Below, piece by piece: positions 52,747-62,088 of a stretch of DNA of 64,000 nucleotides. Every line of letters begins with the position of its first letter. The stretch's first letter is position 1. Source of the DNA: Antedon mediterranea (taxonomy: Eukaryota; Echinodermata; Crinoidea; Comatulida; Antedonidae). Below the pieces are notes generated by a model that was not told where the DNA came from, did not search any database, and was given only the letters and a program-made list of their open reading frames with translations. The stretch spans positions 18,537,201-18,601,200 of the forward strand of contig NC_092670.1 in NCBI RefSeq assembly GCF_964355755.1, given 5' to 3'. The position numbers were made by a program, and so were the translations under genes.

Positions 52747-55700
52747 ATGTATGGTCCAAATGATGATTTTGCTGACGATGTAAGTGTGTAAACCTTGTTG
52801 TTTTTTCTGTAGGCTAGGCCTAGGCCAAACTGCCGCCGGTTTGCAGGATAGATAGGTAGGCCTAGAGGAGGAGCGTGCTAGATTGCTTGGATTGAGTAGC
52901 GGAATAGGTTGACCCCCGCCACTCTTAAACTAGAAATAGACTAGCCTAGGCCTAGCTAGAACGTAATGGGCGCTACTGCTGCCGTTTCGCACTCGCATCA
53001 CACCATTAAATCTTCTATTTATATTAATTAATTGCATTGAATGATATACATACGAATAGGCCTAGCTAGCCTATATGGAACGCCGTTTATGCAACATTTC
53101 GATGATATGAATTTTTTGACGAGATATGTGAATGAAATGCATCGATATGAATTGAATGGCGCGATATAAGATTGAAATGTTTTGAATTGAATGCTTTGAA
53201 TTGAATTTTTTGAATGAAATGTTTTAAATTGAATGTTTTGAATGAAATGTTTTGAATTGAATGCTTTGAATTGAATTTTTTGAATGAAATGTTTTGAATG
53301 AAATGTTTTGAATGAAATGTTTTGAACGAAATTTTTTGAATGAAATGTTTTGAATGAAATGTTTGAATTTGAATTGAAATATCAAACTATTGGCGGCGTA
53401 TGTCATTCACGCTAGCGATTTTTTTCTAAAAATATGCATTCCACTGTTTCAGGTCTGTTAGGATTCTCTGTAAAGGATCCATATTGATGACAGCGTGGAA
53501 AGGAGATGAGGGTACCCAGGCTTAGGCCTAAGCGGTTGATAAATAAATTGCGAGCGGGAATGACATACGCCACCAATAGTTTGACTATTCAATTCAAAAC
53601 ATTTCATTCAAAACATTTCATTCAAAACATTCAATTCAAAACATTCAATTCAAAGCATTCAATTCAAAACATTTCATTCATCTATTGGGCCATTCAATTC
53701 ATATCGATGCATTTCATTCACATATCGCGTCATAAAATTCATACAGGGAATAATTTCGCCAGTGTAGCATAGCAAAAAGCTATACAAAACAACCTTTTTG
53801 CTACACATTGCTACAATTGTGTAGCAAAAAATACAATACAAAACTATGTTTCTTGACTAAATAATCAGTTTGATTAGCAATTTTGCTAAACAAAATTTTC
53901 AAATGAAATTTTTCCCTGTCATATCATCGAAATGTTGCGTGAACGGCGTTCCATATAGCCTATATCTATACATTTTCTCTTGTAAATTTTTATTAAAAAC
54001 TAAAAATATTTTATTTAAGCAGGGAGTCAACTTCCTGATTTATTTAAGTATGTAAATTTCTCAATCAATATTTAATGTAATTTATTATTTATTCTAGTCT
54101 TTAAAATTTGTTTATATTTATTTATTTTACAGTATAATTCGTATGAACATGACGCTGGTGAACGACAGTATGAAGGACATTCCGGTAAGTACAGTATCTT
54201 CTCTAGTTAAAATGGACAATGAATATATGTAAACAATAACAATGTTAAAGTGTACTCAACAGTTCTTAAATAATATCATCTGTTTTTTACTGTAGGTGAT
54301 CCTAGGCAGGATTTAGAGTTTGAAAAACATGCAAACAATCCAAATTACCACATACCTGATGAGGTTCGGAGCTTTATATTACACTTCCAGCGTTGCATGA
54401 AGGAAGCTAAAATATTTGAAGTTGGAAACTGTTATGAAACGAGGTAAGTATTGCAATTCTAAATTTTTAATAATTTAATTAATTAACAAAACAAGACATA
54501 ACAGCGGTGCAGCACCCTGAGGATTGCCATGAGTGCCAAGATGGCTCTCCGTATACTGCACTTGAACATATAGAAGAAGTAGAAGTAAACAATAAAAATA
54601 CAAAGATATAAAAATTGAAATTTGACTTTTGTGAGCATTAGTAATAATAATACCACGCCCCTTTCATGAGTAATCCTGCTCAAAGGCGCTTTACAAACAT
54701 TATTACTCCGATCATTTTTTAAAAATCAAAAATGTTTGGAAACATACTCCCATACTGCAGCTAGTAATCAATGCAAAGTTGTGTCTTGATCTAACTGGAT
54801 ACCCATTTAATACACCTGGGTGAGGAGAGGCAAATGTAAGTAAAGTGCCTTGCCTAAGGAATCAAGCAATGCGGCGAGAGTTGAATTCGAACCACGACCT
54901 CACAATCGGTAATCCAGCATCCAACACACTGCGTCACATGCCCTTATTAGCAATTACTAATTAGAACATATATATTTTCAGATTATTTGTCCTTGTGTAA
55001 TATAATAATAATGTGTTGTTTACTTTTTAATTAGTTATCCAAAATTGACGGAGAGGTATTTCAAAACAGAACCCTGGCCACTACCAGAGAGTGTTATTCT
55101 ACTAGTTGAGAAAGGTGTGTTATTTTACTACTTGACTTGGTTTTTAAAAAATTTAATTTATGTAAAAATAATAACTTATGCACCGTAATATTTCCTTAAT
55201 CGAAATAGTATCAGTAAAAACATATTTTTATTTGCAGACGTTGTATTTATGATATTGTACAAGGAACTGTATTACCGCCATCTGTATGCTAGGATTCAGA
55301 GTGGTCTCACACAAGAGCAGCGGTTCGAATCCTACTACAACTACTGTAACCTATTCAATTTCATACTTAGTAAGTATTTTAGTTTTAATCAGTTTGTCAA
55401 ATACAAAATACATACAAGTAAACACTAAAGCTCTATCTACACTATCAAACAAGTCTGACAAAATAAAGTGTGATGTACCCAAATTTGGTAGTTATAATAT
55501 CATCATCATCACCATATATGGGCACATCACATTTTTTGGTCACATAAAGTTTGATAGTGTAGACAGAGCTTTAGAATGAACTGTAAATACCCAATTATTA
55601 GTTCCAAATTGTCTTCCTCCTCACGACAGAAATCTGATAAAAAGTCATGTACCTAAACTCCCAACCAAATACATCTCATTAAAAACATTTTTATATTTAT

Positions 55701-58700
55701 ATTTTGAACTATAAGTAGATATAATATAAACAGATTGAGTAGATGTATGTGTGTTGACTGCAATAGTGTTATGTTGTGTATTTAGATGCAGAAGGTCCAG
55801 TTCCATTGGAGATACCAGATCAGTGGCTTTGGGATATCATTGATGAATTCATATACCAGGTAAACTATTTGGTTACTCACTCATGCCCAATTAAACAGTA
55901 GTTGTTGAGAAATAACCAATTGAATAGGACCTTTTCGCTGATATGCGAAATGAATAGTTTTTTTTTGGAAGTAAAATACATGGTTGTGGTTCATTTTAAT
56001 AACTTTTTTACCATGGCTAAACACTTTATATAAGTACAGTTATTTGGAAAGTATAATACACAAAATGAATTATGTTCTTTATGTATAAAGCCTTGTTTAC
56101 ACTATCAAACTTTATATTACATCAAAATAAAGATGTCATATTACTACCATATTTGGGCATATCACTACCAACCATATTTGGGCATATCGATACCATATTT
56201 GAGCACTTTCTTTGTAAAACTAGTTTGGTAGTGTAGACAGAGATTAAGTCCACAAATATAAGGTTTGTTATTTAGTATTAATGTGCTGAAACGCATCCTT
56301 TATCATTTATTTTTTACAATACTAAGTGCAGTGAACTAATAGTGTGGTTTATTTATATATTAGTTTCAAGAATTCAGCAAGTATCGATCCAAATTGAACA
56401 ACAAAACAGACACTGAAATTGAAATATTAAAACAGAATCCAAAAGTAAGTTTTATGTGATGTTAATTTATTTGTTTACAAAATTATTATTTATTTTTACC
56501 TTGAACTTTTATTAGTATAAATAATTAAATGTCACTATTTAAATTTAAAGAAACTCGTTTTTTTATTTCTAATAGATCTGGAATGTACACAGCGTTCTCA
56601 ATGTACTTCACTCTCTTGTTGAGAAATCAAATATCAACCAACAATTAGAGGTGTATGCCACGCAAGGTATGTAAACATTTTCTTTCAATTCATGCTGGTA
56701 CTGGTACAAATAGCTATCTTTTCTAAGATATTCAAAATACAGTTTAAATCAGTGTTCCAAAGACAGTGATTTTAAAATATGTCCTTTAATGGTAATTGGG
56801 TCTGTACCACTGTTATGGTGGGTAATGATAGAGGGTTGATTTACATACATAGGTGATCCAGACAGTGTGGCCGGAGACTTTGGACGTAATCCACTCTACA
56901 AGATGTTGGGATACTTCAGTCTTATTGGTCTTCTTCGTTTGCACTCGTTGCTAGGCGACTACTATCAAGCAATTAAAGCACTTGAAAATATTGAGTTGAA
57001 CAAAAAGGTATGTTTTTGTATAATAATGAATGATACTTTTTTAACTACTGTGGAACAATATTGGTGCAGTACCCGCTGCTTACTTCAGCTCGAACCCAAC
57101 TCGGCCATCTGCGCAGGCTCGGTGGTCTAGATGTATGAACGCCAGGTTAGTGATCTGGAGGTTGTGGGTGAGAGTCCCATCCTGAGAGTTACTGAATGGT
57201 ACAAAATTACATCAGAGTAAGGCAAACATCTGAACAAATGTTTCTTTGATATTGATTGATTACCTTGCAGTATCGTAACAGCTATAAGCGCTCACTGGCT
57301 AAACCCAGGGTCCCCAAAGCTCAAGGTGCCCCAGAGCATAAGCAGTCCAATGCAACTAGCCAGCGTTAGAGGGCCCCTTAGGTGTGCTAAACCAGGGGCT
57401 TTTTCCCTGTGTGTTACGCCACTGTTGCCTTGGGTTGTTTTTCTTATTTTGTTTCTTTTCTCTTTGTAGAGTTTGTATTCTCGAGTACCAGCATGCCAAG
57501 TTACCACATACTACTACGTGGGGTTTGCATACCTTATGATGCGCCGGTATCAGGACGCAACCCGAAGCTTTGCTAACATCCTGCTTTACATACAAAGAAC
57601 GATGCGTCTGTTGCCACCAACTTCCTATCAGACTGACTTTGTAAGTATACTTAAAGATCTGTGTCAACATGCTTACTGTAGTATAATTACCAAAGATTAA
57701 GCACATGTAATGTAATTATTAATGCAATAGTATTGTGGGTAATATTCTATTTTTAGATCAAGAGTCTATTACTAAAGATTAAGCACATGTAATGTAATTA
57801 TTAATGCAATAGTATTGTGGGTAATATTCTATTTTTAGATCAAGAGTCTATTACTAAAGATTAAGCACATGTAATGTAATTATTAATGCAATAGTATTGT
57901 GGGTAATATTCTATTTTTAGATCAAGAGTCTATTACTAAAGATTAAGCACATGTAATGTAAATATTAATGCGCTTGCATTGTGGGTAATATTCTATTTTT
58001 AGATCAAGAAGATGAATGAACAGATGTACACTCTGCTTGCTATGTGCCTGACTCTTCATCCAATGCGAATCGATGAGAGTATTCACATGCAGATGCGTGA
58101 TAAAGTCGGTGATCGACATGGCCGTATGCAGAAAGGGTAAGTTTCTAATTAATAAATTTGTTGCTATGGTTTATGTTAATATTTGATAATTAATAACACA
58201 AAACTTCCTTACAACTTGAATACAAATTTTCAGCATTGAAATTAATTGTATAAACTTTTCTTATCTAGAGACATTGCAGCATTCCAAGAGTGTTTCGTGT
58301 TTGCTGCTCCCAGATTTCTGTCACCAGTTCCACCAAATTATGATGTCCCTCTAGCCAACTACCACAAGGAACCCTCAATGTTGCAGACAAAAGTGTTCTT
58401 GGAAGAAGTCCGACAACAACTGCTGATTCCAGAAATTAGAAGGTACGATCTTCTTAGGTAGTTGTAAAATAAAAAGTAATGCTCTGTCTACACTATAAAA
58501 TTGTATGCGACAAAAAAGTGTGATGTGCCCAAATATGGTAGTGATATGGCCAAGTATGGTAGTGGTATTACATCATCATGTCCATATATGGGCACATCAC
58601 ATTTTTTGGTCACATAAAATTTGATAGTGTAGACAGAGCTTAATGTAATTTCTATTGTATTTTAATTTGTTATCTGTTTATCATATTAATTTGAAACATT

Positions 58701-61098
58701 CTATTTTGTGTAGTTTCTTGAAGCTGTATACAACAATGCCAATATCAAAACTTGCAGCATTCCTTAACTTGGTAAGTGGTTGTACAGATTATTCCCATTG
58801 GTAAGTGGTTGTACAGATTATTCCCATTGGTAAGTGGTTGTACAGATTATTCCCATTGGTAAGTGGTTGTACAGATTATTCCCATTCGTACTCTTCAGGT
58901 AGACCTTAACTTGGTAAGTGGTTGTACAGATTATTCCCATTGGTAAGTGGTTGTACAGATTATTCCCATTGGTAAGTGGTTGTACAGATTATTCCCATTG
59001 GTAAGTGGTTGTACAGATTATTCCCATTGGTAAGTGGTTGTACAGATTATTCCCATTGGTAAGTGGTTGTACAGATTATTCCCATTGGTAAGTGGTTGTA
59101 CAGATTATTCCCATTGGTAAGTGGTTGTACAGATTATTCCCATTCGTACTCTTCAGGTAGACCTTAACTTGGTAAGTGGTTGTACAGATTATTCCCATTC
59201 GTACTCTTCAGGTAGACCTTAACTTGGTAAGTGGTTGTACAGATTATTCCCATTCGTATTCTTCAGGTAGAGCTGTTTTTCACACTTAAACATGTTATAT
59301 CATTTGTACAAACTAAAGCCTTATCAAACTTTAGTGAAAAAAAAATGTGAAGTACCCATATTTTGACATGATGTTATATCACTACCATATTTGGGTATAT
59401 TACTACCATATTTGGACACATCACACTTTTTTTGTCTTTTGTCAAACTAGTTTGACAGCATAGACAGAGCTTAAGATATTTTCATGATATCACAGCAACA
59501 CGCATCAAAAAAATGTATTTATGTGCGAGTCATATAATAATGATAATATTCATTTTTGTTTTCAATTTTCAGTCAGAAGAAGAGTTCAGGACACAATTTT
59601 TATGTTTCAAGGTTTGTACATTGGTATTTTTTATCACTAGTGTTAATGCAAATGTCAACACCTTCACACAGTATCACACTGTTTAGGAAGATGTGCTAGT
59701 TTTTATTATTATTAAATTTTTATTTCACTCTTTACTGTAACCTCAACATTATTTTATGTTTGATTTTGTTGTTGTTGTCATTGCAGCACAAAATGATGAA
59801 CTTGGTCTGGACAAAGGGATCCAGCGGTCTTGATGGTGAATTTCAAGCTGCATCCGAAGTTGATTTCTATGTTGATGGTGTAAGTTATACTTTGATCTAC
59901 ACAGGTTATTGTCTGGTTAAATTACAGTTTCTTTGGGACACACCTATGCAGGGGATACTTTCTGGTATGAACGAGGTTCGATGTTTAGCCCCATATAAGT
60001 CCTAGAGTATGTCTGAAGTCAATAATTTGTTTATAATGGTTGAATAGGGAAATTTGGATTTACGATAACCTAGGAACAAGTTGAGTCATGTAAGGTCATA
60101 TTGCGCATGCATGGAACTTAGTAAATGCTTTATTGCTTGATATAGGTGGTTCTAGGTTCAGATGACAACAGATGACGCATAATGGGTAGGTCGTAGGTCA
60201 TCACAAATTGAAATACCAATAAATAAATAATTGTTAATCTAGAATTCTAAAAGTTTCTCCAATCATGACAGAAATAAGAATTAAATATTTTGAGTTACTC
60301 TTACGACGTCATGCAGTGGATAGCCTCTCGATTGTTATTTTTAAAATAACATTTTTGTAATCCTGCCTCATTGTTTTAATTTTGTTCTGTGCCTGCGAAA
60401 TAAATGATACAGATTATGTTTATTATCCAATATAATGGAAATTACAATGCTCATATCTTGGCTTGCCTTAAATAAGTATAAATAAAGAAAAAGAACTATC
60501 TTACAAATCTAAAATGATATGATATATACTTTATACGCTGTTTTTTACTTACATCTTAGGACATGATTCATATAGCTGATACTAAGGTTGCTGCTCGCTA
60601 TGGTGATTTCTTCATCAGACAGATCCACAAGTTAGAAGAGGTCAGTTATAAGTATTCTCATTTTAATATTTTCTCCTTTATGAAGAATACTCAATCTTCA
60701 TGTTCCTGACACCAATAACATTCACAGTTTCTTTTCATTTATTCCTTAAATCTCTGTCTACACTATCAAACTTTATGCGACAAAAAAGTATGATGTGCCT
60801 ATATATTGACACGACATGTCATATCACTACCATATTTGGGCACACTTTTTTTGTCAAACTATAGTTTGATAGTGTAGACAGAGCTTTACGGTATAGAGGA
60901 TGTTTGCCTAAATGGTCTGGTTTATCTTGACCACATATTCTATTGTCCATATATATATAAGAAATCTATATATGAAACTAGATTCAGATTCAAATTATTG
61001 TCTAAGTACAAAAGCTTTGTTAATATCAGTTATATTTATTTTCTTTTCAGATGAATCGAACATTAAAAAAGAGTGAATTGTCTCTACATCAACAGTGA
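52747..61098 (+). CDS. EIF3L: Eukaryotic translation initiation factor 3 subunit L
   Basis: Seventeen exons: 52747-52779, 54133-54184, 54296-54443, 55035-55114, 55238-55369, 55786-55859, 56364-56444, 56576-56666, 56853-57007, 57470-57640, 58003-58136, 58269-58442, 58714-58771, 59573-59611, 59787-59879, 60560-60640, 61051-61098; 547 residues (human 564). eIF3l is a PCI-domain subunit of eIF3, which helps load mRNA on the 40S ribosome. Almost every exon aligns on sight: [11 protein letters not shown]-like [164 protein letters not shown]. The PCI domain is in the C-terminal half. The start [11 protein letters not shown] is short but in frame, with no upstream alternative. Tandem repeats have copied the exon 11 acceptor and the exon 13 donor. 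Confidence 0.97.
53071..53958. mobile_element. Long foldback element in EIF3L intron 1
   Basis: Arms of about 340 bp: CTATATGGAACGCCGTT at 53071 is mirrored by AACGGCGTTCCATATAG ending 53958, and TCAAACTATTGGCGGCGTATG near 53382 by its inverse near 53562-53585. The arms carry tandem TTTTGAATGAAATG-type units (about 53180-53370) and their inverse (about 53585-53680). The spacer is about 150 bp. A CAGGGAA-type MITE sits in the right arm only. Confidence 0.75.
53744..53918. mobile_element. CAGGGAA-type MITE, copy 2
   Basis: CAGGGAATAATTTCGCC to AAATTTTTCCCTG, flanked by the 5-bp duplication TCATA (53739-53743 and 53919-53923). Highly similar to the copy at 20966. Confidence 0.8.
54475..54965 (-). 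mobile_element. tRNA-derived SINE in EIF3L intron 3
   Basis: On the minus strand: GTGACGCAGTGTGTTGGATG (A-box region), GTCGTGGTTCGAATTCAAC (B box), then a body with AGGCAAGGCACTTTACTTAC, CACCCAGGTGTATTAAATGG and GTAAAGCGCCTTTGAGCAGG. The body style resembles SINEs I know from other deuterostome invertebrates. Confidence 0.7.
55426..55573. mobile_element. AGCTCTGTCTACAC family, copy 10
   Basis: AAAGCTCTATCTACACTATC left and GATAGTGTAGACAGAGCTTTA right, near full length. In EIF3L intron 5. Confidence 0.75.
56086..56246. mobile_element. AGCTCTGTCTACAC family, copy 11
   Basis: AAAGCCTTGTTTACACTATC left and TGGTAGTGTAGACAGAGATTA right. The CATATTTGGGCATATC inner unit is repeated. In EIF3L intron 6. 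Confidence 0.7.
57098..57185 (+). mobile_element. Possible degenerate tRNA-derived SINE head
   Basis: GCTCGGTGGTCTAGATGTATG (A-box like) and GAGGTTGTGGGTGAGAGTCCC (poor B box) at tRNA-like spacing, in EIF3L intron 9. The B box lacks the canonical GGTTCGA, so this is weak. Confidence 0.4.
57687..58002 (+). repeat. 82-bp tandem repeat carrying copies of the EIF3L exon 11 splice acceptor
   Basis: The unit contains ATTCTATTTTTAG/ATCAAGA. AG occurs at 57755-57756, 57837-57838, 57919-57920 and 58001-58002, exactly 82 bp apart. Only the last continues as the true exon (ATCAAGAAGATGAATGAAC). The first three read ATCAAGAGTCTATTACTAAAG and soon reach an in-frame TAA. Confidence 0.92.
58479..58642. mobile_element. 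AGCTCTGTCTACAC family, copy 12
   Basis: ATGCTCTGTCTACACTATAAA left and ATTTGATAGTGTAGACAGAGC right, full length. In EIF3L intron 12. Confidence 0.75.
58771..59275 (+). repeat. 29-bp minisatellite carrying copies of the EIF3L exon 13 splice donor
   Basis: Fourteen units of GGTAAGTGGTTGTACAGATT plus ATTCCCATT. Each contains the donor consensus GGTAAGT. Four units are followed by CGTACTCTTCAGGTAGA or its variant, and three of these lead into CCTTAACTTG, the last bases of exon 13, so a larger repeat unit includes the exon end itself. The first GGTAAGT at 58771 is the real donor. Confidence 0.93.
59312..59474. mobile_element. AGCTCTGTCTACAC family, copy 13
   Basis: The left arm is shortened (AAAGCCTTATCAAAC); the right arm is GTTTGACAGCATAGACAGAGC. 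In EIF3L intron 13. Confidence 0.65.
60746..60890. mobile_element. AGCTCTGTCTACAC family, copy 14
   Basis: AAATCTCTGTCTACACTATC left and TTTGATAGTGTAGACAGAGC right. In EIF3L intron 16. Confidence 0.75.
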
Positions 61099-61450
61099 AT
61101 CAATCAACAAATTCATTTACACCCAAATCTCTTCTTTTTTTTTCAAAGAGAGTGTTCAAGAACTCAAATTTATATACAATGACCTATGACCTGGACTGTT
61201 ATTGTCATTGCCTTAAAAGCAATAGATTTTAGTTTAAACTATTTGTGAATTAAATAGGCTAATATAAAATGTTTTACCTACATTGTATCAGCTATAAAAG
61301 TATTGTGTATCATTTCTTATCAGTTAGTTTTGAAATTATTTAACTGTCAGACTTAACGTAGAAATCCCCCCAAAAAAGGCAACACACCTGAATTTGATTT
61401 TGTAAGACTATATTAGAGAAATTAGAATTTACAGATCACTGTATAAAAGA

Positions 61451-61456
61451 AATAAA
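61451..61456 (+). terminator. Likely EIF3L poly(A) signal
   Basis: AATAAA 353 nt after the stop codon, with no other gene signal between. Confidence 0.55.
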
Positions 61457-62050
61457 ATGCCTAAAAAAGCAATTTGAGCAGTGTTTATTTTGTTTACAAT
61501 GTAATAGCCACAACAAAATGTTTGTACGATTCTGAATAAGTTTTCTATACACCACCATCGGGCTCTGATGACCGGCCAATGGTGGCGCCCTCTATTTTTT
61601 AACCTTGATTATTATTATGAATCAATCGCGTGCACCACCGCCGGCGTGGCGGCACAGAAGCACATCACTCGCAATTAGGCCTAACTAAGAAAAAGGGTAG
61701 GTGATCATTTTTGGCATAACAAATACTTTTTAATTATTTTTGAAAAAGCACAAAAATATTATAATTTTGAGCTTCAATATTGACATGTTGTTTGTATGTT
61801 AAATAGTAGTACAATAGTAATAGTTGAAGTACAAAATTATTGGACGCTTGGTACCAAATATAGTCGACTGGTACTATGCCTAGGCCTAAGCCTCTAGCGC
61901 GCAATGGAATCCTCCACTATTTGTAGCGGAAGAGAAAGGTGGCGCACTATCCATTTAATATATATTGGTCAATTCGTACCAATTTGTGTCACTTAATAAT
62001 TTGAGTAATTATAAAAAACAAAAAATAGTATAATAAATAATTTTTGCTAG
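61457..62050 (+). promoter_or_regulatory. Upstream region of the FLYWCH gene
   Basis: A CG-richer patch at 61560-61680 (CCGGCCAATGGTGGCGCCC with a CCAAT box; CCGCCGGCGTGGCGGC) is a likely promoter. AAAAAGG/GTAGGTGAT near 61697 could be a first-exon donor. The acceptor TTTTTGCTAG at 62041-62050 opens the exon with the start codon. Confidence 0.35.
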
Positions 62051-62088
62051 GGAGAAAGGAAGTGTTCTTTGCAAGTTTTGAATTAAAA

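Noticed and set aside
55316-55334. A tRNA B-box-like string GCGGTTCGAATCC
   Set aside because: It lies inside EIF3L exon 5 and encodes the conserved QRFESYY. There is no A box at the right distance and no cloverleaf.
57292-57706. Open frames on the minus strand across EIF3L exon 10
   Set aside because: Shadow frames of a well-supported plus-strand exon and adjoining intron, with no homology of their own.
58771-59275. CRISPR-like array
   Set aside because: The repeats are directly tandem with no unique spacers and derive from an exon/intron border of a eukaryotic gene.
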